Source: Candidatus Woesearchaeota archaeon
Lineage (GTDB): Archaea; Nanobdellota; Nanobdellia; Woesearchaeales; GW2011-AR15
Assembly (NCBI GenBank): GCA_016928835.1
Contig: JAFGJW010000006.1
Span: forward strand, 62,001-126,000
Direction: 5' to 3'
Length of the DNA: 64,000 nucleotides
This document shows, piece by piece, positions 47,435 through 57,907 of the stretch. Made by a program: the position numbers and the translations under genes. The notes under the pieces were generated by a model, which was not told the DNA's origin, searched no databases, and saw nothing but the letters and a program-made list of their open reading frames with translations. How positions within the stretch are numbered: the stretch's first letter is position 1; each line of letters opens with the position of its first letter.

Positions 47435-47922
47435 AGCGCTCCAAATATTTCTGTAATAATCTCTCCAACATAGTGTGTAACTAGTATTACAATTAAGGCG
47501 ATAATCAAATGCTCTGCAACAACATGCCAAATTTTAGTTTTTTGTTTTTTTGCCATAATGACACTTACAAGAGTAATTAGTGAGAGGCCATAAATAATAC
47601 TGATGACTATTGCCGTAGAGAGTTCAAAATATATCATGGGGATGGCAAAAGATAGTGCAAATATAAATTTTGAGAGGAAAGTTGAAAAAGTGGCCTGCCA
47701 AATCTCTTTGGTTGTATGTTTGTTTTCTGCCTCCTCAGAAATATGTATGCCTAGTGCATCAGAAAAGGCATCAGCAACAGCTATTGTTAAAATACCTCCT
47801 AAAACAACCTTTTTCGAATGAGTGCCAGAATGCAAACCAACTATTAAACCAAGAGTTGTGATGATTCCAGAGGTTAACCCAAAACTGAAACCTTTGGTTA
47901 GGGACAGCTTCATATTAAACAA
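47431..47922 (-). CDS. VIT1/CCC1-like membrane transporter
   Basis: GLTSGIITTLGLIVGL...AVADAFSDALGIHISEEAE. Confidence 0.75.
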   Translation of the reverse strand: MFNMKLSLTKGFSFGLTSGIITTLGLIVGLHSGTHSKKVVLGGILTIAVADAFSDALGIHISEEAENKHTTKEIWQATFSTFLSKFIFALSFAIPMIYFELSTAIVISIIYGLSLITLVSVIMAKKQKTKIWHVVAEHLIIALIVILVTHYVGEIITEIFGAL

Positions 47923-48034
47923 TTGAGAAGAGCTCTCTTATATATATTTAGTTTTTTCTTTCCAAAAGTTTTATTAAGGAGCTCCGTGAATAGAAAAATA
48001 TCAAAAGTAATATTTATTGTAAAAGAGGATTTGT

Positions 48035-51000
48035 ATGACCAAGATTAACAGGCTTGTTATGCAGGGATTCAAATCTTTTGCAAAAAAGACAGAGCTTGTT
48101 TTCGAAGAAAAGTTCAACTGTATTCTAGGCCCGAACGGCAGCGGTAAGAGCAATGTACTTGATGCATTATGCTTTGTTCTTGGAAAAAGTTCATCAAAAT
48201 CTCTCAGAGCTGAGAAATCTGCCAATCTAATCTATAATGGAGGAAAGAAAAAAAATCCAGCACCGCATGCAATTGTGGAATTGGTACTGGACAACACCAC
48301 AAAGGAGTTTCCTATTGATACTGACACTGTAAAAATATCAAGAAAGGTGAGGCAAGACGGCACAAGCAGGTACAGAATCAATGGCAAAAATAAAACACGG
48401 CAACAGGTTGTTGAACTTCTGCAGTCTGCCAGAATCAATCCTGATGGTTATAATATAATACTCCAAGGCGATATCACCAGATTAATTGAGATGAGTCCTA
48501 ATGAAAGGAGAGAGATAGTTGAAGAGATTGCCGGCATCTCAATCTATGAAGAAAAGAAGCAGAAAGCACTGAACGAGCTTAACAAAGTAGAGGAAAGGCT
48601 AAAGGAAGCAGAAATAATAATGGCGGAAAGACATACTTATCTGAGGGAGTTGAAAAAGGAGAGGAATGAGGCACTCAAATTTAAGGAATTGAATGATAAG
48701 ATAAAACAAAACAAAGCAACTGTACTACATGTTAAGATAAAGCAAAGAGAGAGTAAAAAAGAGGAACTTGAGAACCAGATTTCAAAATGTCAGGAAAAAC
48801 TGAAAGCTATCGAAGAGGAAATCTCAAGGTTAAAGAGAGAAGTTGAAGAGAAGAAAGATGAGATAAGAAAAATAAACAATGAGATTGAGGAAAAAGGAGA
48901 CAAAGACCAGGTTAAGATACAAAAAGCAGTGGAACAGTTGAGAGTAGAAATAGCCACCGACAGGACTAGGATCTCAAGCTGCGAGAATGAGGTATCAAGA
49001 GTTGCATCAAGGAAAGAACAGTTAAGTAGAAACCTTGAAGATATAAAAGAGAAGATAGACCGGCTGATTATTGAAAAAACTCAGCTTGAAAAGAGCATTG
49101 ATAACAATAAGGAACAAGGCAACAAAATACAGCTTAAGATAAAAGAACTTAAAGAGAGGTATAATGTGGATGGTGCCGACAACATTGAGAAGGAAGTTGA
49201 GGAGATTGACAAACTGGCTGAAGCTAAGCAGTTGGAGATACAGCAACTAAGAGAAAACCAACAAAACTTATTTCGAGAAAAAGACAGACTAGAGTATCAG
49301 ATAGAAGGAACAGATGAGAGAATCGACAAGATAAGGGAAGTGGAAAAGCAAAACCAGAAAGAATTAGAAAGACTGAAGGAGATTAAGCAGGATTTCAAAA
49401 AAGCTACGCTTGATCTGAACATAAAACTAAACCAAGATTCTTCGCTTGCCGCCCAGCTTGGAACAGCAAGGGATAAATTATTAAAAGTAAAAGAGGAAAT
49501 TGCAAAATTAAATGCTAAACAGGCAAGTGTAAGAGAAAAGATATCTGGTGGCATTGCTGTACAAAAGATCTTGGCATTGAAGAGCAAGATGAAAGGCATT
49601 TATGGAACCGTTGCCGAGCTAGGACATGTGCCCTCCAGATATAGCTTGGCATTAGAGGTTTCTGCTGGACCTAGAATCAGCAGTATTGTAGTAGAGAGTG
49701 ACAAGGTGGCAGCAGATTGTATCAAGTATCTAAAACAGAATAAGCTTGGTGTTGCGACATTTCTTCCTCTTGACAAGATCAAACCAATATTGATTAAACC
49801 TGAGGTAAGAAAATTATCCAAATCAAACGGGGCTCACGGCTTGGCTGTCGAATTAGTAAAATTTGATCCTAGATTTAGCAGAGTATTTTCTCATGTTTTT
49901 GGGAACACTATAGTTGTAGAAAATATTGATACTGCACGGCGGATAGGTGTTGGCAAGGTAAGAATGGCTAGCCTTGATGGTGATCTTATTGAGTTTAGCG
50001 GTGCGATGCAGGGGGGATTCAGAAAACGGACCTCAGGTCTCGGTTTCCAGGAAAAGGAAGTTACACAGGAACTGAAAGATCTTGAGAATAGGCAACATGA
50101 TTTGGAAAAGGTTATATCTAATCTAGAAAAGAAAAAATTGGAGAATGAGGAGGATATAGCGCACCTAAGAGAATTAAAGGCTAATCTTGAAGCAGAGATT
50201 ATAAAAATCCAGAAAAGTCTGCATCTGGAAAGCGAAGATCTGGAAGTGTCCAAAGGACTTAAGAATGGGTTGCGTGAAAAACTTAAAGAAATAGAAACCA
50301 AATTATCTGAGACACAGAAAAAGATCACGATATGCAATAAAGAGCTGACAGATGCAAAGATAAAGAAACAGCAATTAAGACAAAAAATCAACACACTTAA
50401 AAATCCAGCCTTGCTAGCAGAATTAAATACTTTTGAGCAGAAACATAGTGAGTTAAAGGAAGAGATCCTAAGATTAGAGGGAGATTCTAAGAATATTAAG
50501 GTGCAGATTGGCACAATTCTAAAGCCTGAACAGGATAATATCCAGAAGATATTGCGGCAACATGAGAAAGAAGAAGAACAATTTGTTAAAGAAATATCAG
50601 AATTGAAGAAGAAGATTATGGGGCAAGAGAGTGAATTATCAGAGAAAGAAAAGACGCAAAAAGAGTTTTACACTAAATTTAAGGGACTTTTCAAGAAAAG
50701 AGATGGCATTAATGAAAATATCTCAAAATTGGAAAATATAATATACCAGAAAGAGGATTTCAGAAGAAAGGAAGAACAGAGAATGAACTCACTCTCCTTA
50801 GATAATGCAAAAGTATCAGCAGAGTTTGCAGGACTAATGGAGGAGTATAAAGAGTATGAAGGGGTACAGATATTCAAGGATAAGGATGAAGAACTTATTA
50901 AGAAGGAAATCTGGCAATTTGAAAAAATGGTCTCTGACCTAGGTGCCGTCAATATGCGGGCACTTGAAATATATGGTGCAGTAGAAAAGGAATATGGCGA

Positions 51001-51529
51001 GATAATCCAGAAGAAGGATAAATTAACAAAAGAGAGGGAAGATGTTCTTATAATGATGAATGAGATTGACACAAAGAAAAAGACTCTGTTTATGAAGACA
51101 TTCGAGAGTCTTAATAATAACTTCAAAAGCATTTTTACACAACTATCAACAAAAGGAGAAGCGTTCTTAGAGTTGGAGGAGCCCGAAACAATATTCGAAG
51201 GCGGCCTCAGGTTAAAAGTAAGGATCTCAGGCAAAAAGTTTTTAGATATAAGAAGCCTAAGTGGCGGTGAAAAAACTCTTACTGCACTAGCTTTTCTATT
51301 TGCTGTCCAAGAGTTTGAGCCCGCTCATTTTTATATGCTGGATGAAGTTGACGCTGCCCTTGATAAAAGGAATTCGGAAAGACTTGCCAGCCTGATTAGA
51401 AAATACACTAACAAAGCACAGTATATCGTAATAAGCCATAATGATGGAATAATAAGCGAGGCAGATAACTTATATGGTGTAAGCATGGATGAGCATGGGA
51501 TAAGCAAGCTTGTTAGTCTGGAAATCTAA
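48035..51529 (+). CDS. smc: Chromosome segregation protein SMC
   Basis: GPNGSGKSNVLDAL Walker A, coiled coils and hinge, LSGGEKTLTALAFLFA signature, MLDEVDAALD Walker B. Confidence 0.97.
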   Translation: MTKINRLVMQGFKSFAKKTELVFEEKFNCILGPNGSGKSNVLDALCFVLGKSSSKSLRAEKSANLIYNGGKKKNPAPHAIVELVLDNTTKEFPIDTDTVKISRKVRQDGTSRYRINGKNKTRQQVVELLQSARINPDGYNIILQGDITRLIEMSPNERREIVEEIAGISIYEEKKQKALNELNKVEERLKEAEIIMAERHTYLRELKKERNEALKFKELNDKIKQNKATVLHVKIKQRESKKEELENQISKCQEKLKAIEEEISRLKREVEEKKDEIRKINNEIEEKGDKDQVKIQKAVEQLRVEIATDRTRISSCENEVSRVASRKEQLSRNLEDIKEKIDRLIIEKTQLEKSIDNNKEQGNKIQLKIKELKERYNVDGADNIEKEVEEIDKLAEAKQLEIQQLRENQQNLFREKDRLEYQIEGTDERIDKIREVEKQNQKELERLKEIKQDFKKATLDLNIKLNQDSSLAAQLGTARDKLLKVKEEIAKLNAKQASVREKISGGIAVQKILALKSKMKGIYGTVAELGHVPSRYSLALEVSAGPRISSIVVESDKVAADCIKYLKQNKLGVATFLPLDKIKPILIKPEVRKLSKSNGAHGLAVELVKFDPRFSRVFSHVFGNTIVVENIDTARRIGVGKVRMASLDGDLIEFSGAMQGGFRKRTSGLGFQEKEVTQELKDLENRQHDLEKVISNLEKKKLENEEDIAHLRELKANLEAEIIKIQKSLHLESEDLEVSKGLKNGLREKLKEIETKLSETQKKITICNKELTDAKIKKQQLRQKINTLKNPALLAELNTFEQKHSELKEEILRLEGDSKNIKVQIGTILKPEQDNIQKILRQHEKEEEQFVKEISELKKKIMGQESELSEKEKTQKEFYTKFKGLFKKRDGINENISKLENIIYQKEDFRRKEEQRMNSLSLDNAKVSAEFAGLMEEYKEYEGVQIFKDKDEELIKKEIWQFEKMVSDLGAVNMRALEIYGAVEKEYGEIIQKKDKLTKEREDVLIMMNEIDTKKKTLFMKTFESLNNNFKSIFTQLSTKGEAFLELEEPETIFEGGLRLKVRISGKKFLDIRSLSGGEKTLTALAFLFAVQEFEPAHFYMLDEVDAALDKRNSERLASLIRKYTNKAQYIVISHNDGIISEADNLYGVSMDEHGISKLVSLEI

Positions 51530-51602
51530 TTTTATTACTAATAACAACCTCAATAGTATAGTTCCACAACATTTATAAATTATTTTTTATTATGAACACT
51601 CC

Positions 51603-51947
51603 ATGGCAAACGGACATTATGGCGGACATCAGAAAAAGCAGGTTCATGACCATTATCACACACCAGAAGAGCAGCTGGTTGAAGATATTCATGGCAAGAG
51701 ATACAGACTTAAACCTTACCAGCAGCAAAGCCTGAAGAGCATTGAAGAAAAATTAAAATCAGGAAGCGAGTTTACAAAAAAGGAATTGCATGAATATCAG
51801 GAATACTTGGATGAGCTATCAGAGAAGATTAGAGAAGCATTAACTGCAGAGAAAGCCGATGGAATTTCAAATATCGAGCTTGAAAGAGATTTAAGAAGAA
51901 TAGGTGTCCTATTAAACCAGGTTTCGGCCATATTAGAGAGATATTAG
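51603..51947 (+). CDS. Hypothetical protein downstream of smc
   Basis: 114-aa His-rich N-terminus, helical; same strand after smc. Confidence 0.55.
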   Translation: MANGHYGGHQKKQVHDHYHTPEEQLVEDIHGKRYRLKPYQQQSLKSIEEKLKSGSEFTKKELHEYQEYLDELSEKIREALTAEKADGISNIELERDLRRIGVLLNQVSAILERY

Positions 51948-53065
51948 TATTTATCAAGTACTTCTTCTATTTCTTTCACAGTCTTTTTCCATGAGAACTT
52001 CTTGAGTATAGTCTCCCTGGCATTTTTGCCAAGTATCCTTAGTTTATCCTTATTCTTTGATAAGAAATTGAGTTTGGTATACAGATTGTAAGAATCCTTT
52101 TTTCGAAAGAACATGCCATTCTGTTTGTCCTTGATATATTCGCTTATATATCCAACCTGGGTAGTAATGACTGCTAAACCGCATGACATTGCCTCTAAGG
52201 TTGTTAGAGAGGTTGTCTCGGTTAGGCTAGGAAGAACATAGAGGTCCATTGCCTGATAATAAGGAACAACATTATTCTTACCCCCAGTAAGGATAATATT
52301 ATTATTCCTCGATAACATATCTTTAATGTCCTTTCGACCAGCCCCAACAACAAGTAAAACTGCTTCAGGCAGTTTTTTACTGAGCCTTATGAATGCCCTG
52401 TACAGAGTAACAAGGTCTTTTTCGTAGGCAAGTCTGCCAACATATCCAATAACAAACTTATTCTTTTCTATTCCTATCCTTTGCTTTGCCTTTCCAATAT
52501 CTGCCGCAGGCATAAATTTATCTGAATCTACACCAAGATGGATAACCCTTTTCTTAGCTGCCACATGCATCCAGCTCAGGAGTTCTAGTATCTCTTCGGA
52601 TGAAACCATAATCAAATCACATTTGTTATAAAAAAATTTTGCCAAACGTTTTGTAATAATATAAATTGGTGTTTTCAGAAAAGCATTTCCATATCCTCTT
52701 GGATATACCTCCCACTCAATAAGATGTGTATAAAATATAATCGGCTTTCCATATCTTTTTGCTATCATTATTGAGAATATACCAATTAGACCAAAAGCCT
52801 GCACCCACACAATATCAGTATGTTTTATTGCTTTTGCGAGCTTACTGAGATTAACTCTTACAGGATACTGATCACCAAGCTGAATCTTGTATGTATCAAA
52901 CCTAATGAGAGAGATGTCAAAATTCTCTTCTATATTACCAAAGTTCGGAGCTACAATAGTTATTTCAAATTTTTTATGCAGCCTAGGTATGACCTCTCGT
53001 AGAAAACTGGATACACCATCATGTCTTGGAAGATATGTATCGGTGGCAATAAGTAATTTTTTCAT
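51944..53065 (-). CDS. Family 4 glycosyltransferase
   Basis: RHDGVSSFLREVIPRL; VIGYVGRLAYEKDL; LPSLTETTSLTTLEAMSCGLAVI. Confidence 0.93.
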   Translation of the reverse strand: MKKLLIATDTYLPRHDGVSSFLREVIPRLHKKFEITIVAPNFGNIEENFDISLIRFDTYKIQLGDQYPVRVNLSKLAKAIKHTDIVWVQAFGLIGIFSIMIAKRYGKPIIFYTHLIEWEVYPRGYGNAFLKTPIYIITKRLAKFFYNKCDLIMVSSEEILELLSWMHVAAKKRVIHLGVDSDKFMPAADIGKAKQRIGIEKNKFVIGYVGRLAYEKDLVTLYRAFIRLSKKLPEAVLLVVGAGRKDIKDMLSRNNNIILTGGKNNVVPYYQAMDLYVLPSLTETTSLTTLEAMSCGLAVITTQVGYISEYIKDKQNGMFFRKKDSYNLYTKLNFLSKNKDKLRILGKNARETILKKFSWKKTVKEIEEVLDKY

Positions 53066-53712
53066 TTTATTTTATAGAATACTTCTGCATATTTCATATT
53101 GTGTAATATACCGTTGAGCCAGGCTTGCAGATATACATTCCACATAAATTGCATAAGTATCAATTTCTGACTCTTGTGCTTGTTTAGAGCCTCAATCTTT
53201 GCCTTGAAAGTATCAGAGATATCAACAACAAGCTTTGGTAGTACTCCCTTTCGTAGATTGAGAAAAAAATTCCACACGTTGAAGGTAAATACATCTCCTT
53301 TGTAATTTGTCTTTTGAACTAGGTTCAGTGTGAAATTATAAACTGCTTTATGATCTCTATGAGGGTCATCCCGAGAATGTGTAAATATCTTAGATGGTTT
53401 TCTTTCTTTTATGATATTAATTAATTTTTTCAATATTTTTTTATCGTTTATCTCTTTCACGAAATTGCCCTCTTTCAGACCAATAAAATAAAGCTCATCT
53501 GTACCAAGAAGTTTCTCTGCCCTTTTTGCTTCTTTCACTCTTGTCTCAACAATTATTTTTCTTTTCAAATGGGGGTGAGTTAATTCGCCGTAAGAAAAGA
53601 TAACTACAATGATATGTTTGCCTTCTTTTGCATACTTTGCAAGTGTCCCTCCTGCTCCCAAAATATGATCATCATTATGTGCACATAAGCAGAGCACTGT
53701 CTCTTTTAACAT
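53062..53712 (-). CDS. PIG-L/LmbE family deacetylase
   Basis: CAHNDDHILGAGGTLAKYAKEG; FTHSRDDPHRDHKAVYN. Confidence 0.9.
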   Translation of the reverse strand: MLKETVLCLCAHNDDHILGAGGTLAKYAKEGKHIIVVIFSYGELTHPHLKRKIIVETRVKEAKRAEKLLGTDELYFIGLKEGNFVKEINDKKILKKLINIIKERKPSKIFTHSRDDPHRDHKAVYNFTLNLVQKTNYKGDVFTFNVWNFFLNLRKGVLPKLVVDISDTFKAKIEALNKHKSQKLILMQFMWNVYLQAWLNGILHNMKYAEVFYKIK

Positions 53713-53758
53713 GAGTTATCTAAGTGGAAAGAGATTTATTAATTTATTGGAAATGAAA

Positions 53759-54325
53759 TCAGCCAAGATAAAAAGTGAAAAATGAAATTAGATAAAATAG
53801 AACGCTTGAGCAGAGAACATTAACAAAGTAAAAATGAAGTTTTTCAAGTGTGGAGGTATCTCTTGTTATCAGAACTCCAATAATTTTGAGAAGGTATTTT
53901 AATGCAAGCATAGATATACCAACAATAAAGAAGGCATAATTCCTTAATGCATATGTAACAAAAAAAATGATAAAGTGTCTTAGAATTTCTGTAAATTGCC
54001 TAACCTGAAAAAATCCAAAAATCATCCTGTTGACCATTCCAAGAAGTATTATTATCAGTGAAACATAGGGGGAAAAGAAATATGCTGCAGTAACTCCAAA
54101 AACAAATACTAAATCAACAGGAAAATAACCTGTTTTAACTTTCACTACACCTTTAATAAAGTCGGCAAACTCAAAGACTACTAAAAAAAATATTTTTTTG
54201 TTGAAGAATGTCAGGTAGAGTAAAATAGCAAAAATGAATAAGTATTTGAGACTAATTAACTTTGTAACATCCTTTATCTTATCAAAATTGTGATATCTCA
54301 TAGCTTCCAAAGGAGAATATTTCAT
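53759..54325 (-). CDS. Multi-pass membrane protein
   Basis: 188 aa, several TM segments. Confidence 0.6.
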   Translation of the reverse strand: MKYSPLEAMRYHNFDKIKDVTKLISLKYLFIFAILLYLTFFNKKIFFLVVFEFADFIKGVVKVKTGYFPVDLVFVFGVTAAYFFSPYVSLIIILLGMVNRMIFGFFQVRQFTEILRHFIIFFVTYALRNYAFFIVGISMLALKYLLKIIGVLITRDTSTLEKLHFYFVNVLCSSVLFYLISFFTFYLG

Positions 54326-54350
54326 ATTTTTTTAAATATTTCTATAAAAG

Positions 54351-54995
54351 TCAGAACCACTGTTTTTCGAGATGCATAGGCAATCTTAATTCAGAATCCC
54401 TAGTCATGTTAATAAAATATTTTATGTCAGATGCAAACCTAGCTGCAAATCTCCTCAGCTCAACTTCGTGATCTCTTATATTTCTTTTATATATCCTCCT
54501 AATAAAATATTCATAAAAGAGGCCCATCAAAGAACTCACTTCTTGCCAATTATTATAGTCAATCTCTAACACCGTTGTAATCCAAATGTTCACATCACCT
54601 ACATACGGCTTTATCTTTTTTCCCCCGTAAGTTATCTCAATTCTTGTTAAGTGATAGCATAGAAAATCAACATAGAGTTTATATTTTAGAAATGAGTGCG
54701 GGCCAAAGATTCCTCCGCATTGTTTTTCTGCTCTCCACCATGCTCTCAATTCTTTGGCATTCTCCTGGTCTCTTTTTTCCCCATAAAAATGTTCAATATG
54801 CCTGCTTCCATCAGCATGTTTCCACCCCTCATCGGTCACATAATGGTACATATATCTATAGAGGTTCTCAAAATGAATTACATTTTCCTGCCTTATATGG
54901 GTCTTAAATGCTAGAACATTGCCTCTCCATGAATCCTGTTGCTCAATATTTTCTTCCCAGTGAGGAAATTCTCCTTTAGGTACCCAGACAGTCAT
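54351..54995 (-). CDS. Hypothetical protein
   Basis: 214-aa Trp/Tyr-rich ORF. Confidence 0.55.
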   Translation of the reverse strand: MTVWVPKGEFPHWEENIEQQDSWRGNVLAFKTHIRQENVIHFENLYRYMYHYVTDEGWKHADGSRHIEHFYGEKRDQENAKELRAWWRAEKQCGGIFGPHSFLKYKLYVDFLCYHLTRIEITYGGKKIKPYVGDVNIWITTVLEIDYNNWQEVSSLMGLFYEYFIRRIYKRNIRDHEVELRRFAARFASDIKYFINMTRDSELRLPMHLEKQWF

Positions 54996-55104
54996 ACCCT
55001 TATTAATATGTAATTATCTTTATAAATATTTCGTATACTGGTGTGGGAAAAAGGTCTTTCTATAGAAAGTTAATATTTTAAACAATATTATGTTTCTTTT
55101 TATC

Positions 55105-55878
55105 ATGACAATAAAAATAGCGCCTGCCGGGAATGTAGATTCTGATGGATTAGTATCACTAAGGAAAATTAAAGAATTTGGATTAGACGGCCAGGAGATT
55201 GAGTTTGTGAGACAGGTATATATGGATAATAAGACTGCAAAAGAGGTGGGGCAGCTAGCTGAAAAACTTGGGCTGTTCTTAAGTATCCATGCTAGCTATT
55301 TTGTTAACCTATGCTCAGAAGAAAAAGAGAAGGTAGATGCATCAAAAAGAAGAATCTTAGAAGCATGTGAGCGTGCCCATTATTTAAACGCGGAAAATGT
55401 TGTTTTCCACGCAGGGTATTATGGAAAGAGAAGCAAGCAAGAAACCTACAATTTGATAAAAAAAGAGATGGTAGCCATGCAAGAGATAATTAAAGCGAAC
55501 AGCTGGAACAAGGTCAAATTATGTCCAGAAACAACAGGCAAAAAATCACAGTTTGGCGACTTATATGAGTTATTAAGATTAAGAGAAGAAATCAAGTGCA
55601 ATATCTGTGTTGATTTTGCCCATCTTTTAGCAAGAAATGGAAGAATAAATTATGGAGAAACCATTAGTCAGCTACCACAAAAATTTCATGCACATTTCTC
55701 AGGCATAGAATACTCTGATAAAGGGGAGAGAAAACATATTCCAATAGATGAAAAAGAATTTGAAAAATTAGCAAAAGAATTATTAAGGCAGAAAAAAGAC
55801 ATAACTATTGTATGTGAAGCCCCAGATCCCTTTGGGGATGCATTGAGGATGAAAAATATAATTGACAGCATCAAATGA
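55105..55878 (+). CDS. Deoxyribonuclease IV-like (Nfo/AP endonuclease 2) protein
   Basis: LSIHASYFVNLCS, VFHAGYYG, KLCPETTGK, CVDFAHLLARNG, FHAHFSGIEYSDKGERKHIPI. Confidence 0.85.
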   Translation: MTIKIAPAGNVDSDGLVSLRKIKEFGLDGQEIEFVRQVYMDNKTAKEVGQLAEKLGLFLSIHASYFVNLCSEEKEKVDASKRRILEACERAHYLNAENVVFHAGYYGKRSKQETYNLIKKEMVAMQEIIKANSWNKVKLCPETTGKKSQFGDLYELLRLREEIKCNICVDFAHLLARNGRINYGETISQLPQKFHAHFSGIEYSDKGERKHIPIDEKEFEKLAKELLRQKKDITIVCEAPDPFGDALRMKNIIDSIK

Positions 55879-56258
55879 AAAGAATAATACTAGACACAAA
55901 TTTTTTGTTGATTCCTTACAATTTTCATGTTGACATTTTTGCAGAGATTGATAGGATATGTCATTTTCCATATCAACTTGTAGTTCTTGATGCCACTATC
56001 AACGAGCTAAAAAGGATTATTGAACGCCAGAGAGGCAGACATAGGGATGCTGCCAAATTTGCACTCCTGTTAATAAATAAGAAAGACTTATATACTCCTG
56101 CTAATTCCACTGAGCATATTGCTGATGATGTGATAGTAGAGATAGCAGACAAAGATACCATAGTCGCGACACAGGACAAGGTTCTCGGCAAAAGACTAAA
56201 GGAAAAAAATATAAGAAGGATTGTATTAAGGAATAAAAAATATCTTGAAATGATTTAA
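55875..56258 (+). CDS. PIN domain protein (Fcf1/VapC9-like)
   Basis: IILDTNFLLIPY; VLDATINEL; ADDVIVEIADKDTIVATQDKVLGKRL. Confidence 0.88.
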   Translation: MKRIILDTNFLLIPYNFHVDIFAEIDRICHFPYQLVVLDATINELKRIIERQRGRHRDAAKFALLLINKKDLYTPANSTEHIADDVIVEIADKDTIVATQDKVLGKRLKEKNIRRIVLRNKKYLEMI

Positions 56259-56259
56259 A

Positions 56260-56817
56260 ATGTTTTATAAAACACTAATACAAGATCATATAAGAGTGCC
56301 ACCAAAACTATTCAATAAGCCTGTTAAAGAAGCCCTTCTTGAGCAGATTAAGACCCTCTATGATGGATTCATTTCAAAGGATGTGGGTGTAGTTATTGAT
56401 GTCCTATCAATCGAATCTGTTAGTGAAGGAATAATTGTTCCAGGGGATGGCGCTGCTTATTATGAGAGTACATTTCTCCTATTAACATTCAAACCTGAGC
56501 TTCAAGAAGTGGTCAACGGACAGATTAAAGATATGGCAGATTTCGGCGCATTTATTACTCTGGGACCTATTGAAGGAATGGTCCATATATCCCAGACAAT
56601 GGACGACTTTGTGTCATTCAGCAAGGATAAGGTTCTAATGGGAAAGGAAAGTAAAAAGACACTCAAGATTGGCGATAAATGTAGAGCAAGGATAATAGCT
56701 GTCAGTTATAAGGATATCACCAATCCTAAATTTGGAGTGACTATGAGACAAAAGGGTTTGGGCAGGTTTGAGTGGATTAAGGAGGACTTTGCTCCAAAAA
56801 AGGGTGATGGAAAATAA
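56260..56817 (+). CDS. rpoE1: DNA-directed RNA polymerase subunit E' (RpoE1/Rpo7)
   Basis: S1-like domain GQIKDMADFGAFITLGPIEGMVHISQ; typical length and gene context. Confidence 0.95.
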   Translation: MFYKTLIQDHIRVPPKLFNKPVKEALLEQIKTLYDGFISKDVGVVIDVLSIESVSEGIIVPGDGAAYYESTFLLLTFKPELQEVVNGQIKDMADFGAFITLGPIEGMVHISQTMDDFVSFSKDKVLMGKESKKTLKIGDKCRARIIAVSYKDITNPKFGVTMRQKGLGRFEWIKEDFAPKKGDGK

Positions 56818-56856
56818 GATTTTCCAAGACCCACAAAAACTAAAAATTTTTTGCGG

Positions 56857-57240
56857 GTGATAAAAATTATTAAGATTGAGGATTGGATGTCAAAACCTGT
56901 TATTACCATTTTAAAAGACAGCAGCATGTTCGATGCAGTAAAATTAATGGACAAACATAATATTGGGTGCATTGCTGTTGTTGAAAAAGAGAGACCTATT
57001 GGAATATTAACTGAGAGAGATATTATCAGGAGAGTAGTGGCAAAAGAGAAGAATCTTAAACAAACGAAAGTTGCGGATATAATGACAAAGAATCCGGTCA
57101 CAGTAAATAGTGAAGCATCAATCCTTGAAGTTACTAGAATCATGAGCGAGAATAATTTTCGCAGGGTCCTTGTTGTTAAAAACGATAAACTTGTAGGCCT
57201 GGTAACTGCAAAAGATATTATTGGTTTGACTTCAACATAG
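56857..57240 (+). CDS. CBS domain pair protein
   Basis: Two CBS units with GILTERDIIRRV and GLVTAKDIIGL. Confidence 0.9.
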   Translation: MIKIIKIEDWMSKPVITILKDSSMFDAVKLMDKHNIGCIAVVEKERPIGILTERDIIRRVVAKEKNLKQTKVADIMTKNPVTVNSEASILEVTRIMSENNFRRVLVVKNDKLVGLVTAKDIIGLTST

Positions 57241-57241
57241 A

Positions 57242-57430
57242 ATGGCTAAACAAAAGGTATGCAAAGAGTGTAGGATTATGGTTGAAGGAGATGTGTGTCC
57301 AATTTGCAAAGGAAACCAGTTTACTGATAACTGGCACGGACAGATAAACATTATTGATCCCAATAAGTCCCTTATTGCCCAGAAGAGGGGTATAAAAGTA
57401 AAAGGCAGGTATGCGATTAAAGTTAGGTGA
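57242..57430 (+). CDS. spt4: Transcription elongation factor Spt4 (RpoE2)
   Basis: KVCKECRIMVEGDVCPICKGNQFTDNWHGQINIIDPNKS. Confidence 0.95.
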   Translation: MAKQKVCKECRIMVEGDVCPICKGNQFTDNWHGQINIIDPNKSLIAQKRGIKVKGRYAIKVR

Positions 57431-57801
57431 AACAAATGGAGTTAGAGGTCATCAAGGAGAAAGAATTGCCCCTCCTCTCGAGGAGGAGAGTATCTCTGTG
57501 GCTTAACCATAAAGGACCCACTGCTTCGCGAAATCAACTCATTAAGCAGATTGCAGACAAATTTAAAGTTGAGCCTGAGCTTATAATTATTAAGCATATA
57601 TACCCTCAATTTGGTACTGAAAGAACTAAGGTGATAGTGCATATCTACAAAGACAATGGTAAAATCGAGTTTTTTGAACATAAAAACTTAGTGGCAAAAC
57701 ATAGAGCTAAAGAGGATACAGATGGCGAAAGCAAGAAAAAAGGAGAAGAAGCACACAAACAAAAAGCCAGTGAAGATTTGGACACTATACGAGAAGAGTA
57801 A
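57427..57801 (+). CDS. rps24e: Ribosomal protein S24e with C-terminal extension
   Basis: NPLLSRRRV-like core [35 protein letters not shown] start overlapping the spt4 stop. Confidence 0.92.
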   Translation: MKQMELEVIKEKELPLLSRRRVSLWLNHKGPTASRNQLIKQIADKFKVEPELIIIKHIYPQFGTERTKVIVHIYKDNGKIEFFEHKNLVAKHRAKEDTDGESKKKGEEAHKQKASEDLDTIREE

Positions 57802-57907
57802 AATTAAAAACAAATTCTGTCCTAAGTGCGGCCAAGGAGTCATTATGGCTAACCATAAAGATAGATGGACATGTGGTAAATGTAAGTATACTGAGTTTAA
57901 GAAGTAG
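57722..57907 (+). CDS. rps27ae: Ribosomal protein S27ae
   Basis: [29 protein letters not shown] zinc ribbon. Confidence 0.93.
   Translation: MAKARKKEKKHTNKKPVKIWTLYEKSKIKNKFCPKCGQGVIMANHKDRWTCGKCKYTEFKK

Noticed and set aside
49891-50514. 207-aa minus-strand ORF inside smc
   Set aside because: Antisense of coiled-coil coding sequence; Ser/Phe/Leu-rich composition typical of shadow ORFs.
55875-56258. PIN domain gene as a VapC toxin
   Set aside because: No VapB-like antitoxin adjacent; it resembles the Fcf1/VapC9-like PIN gene commonly found next to rpoE1 in archaea.
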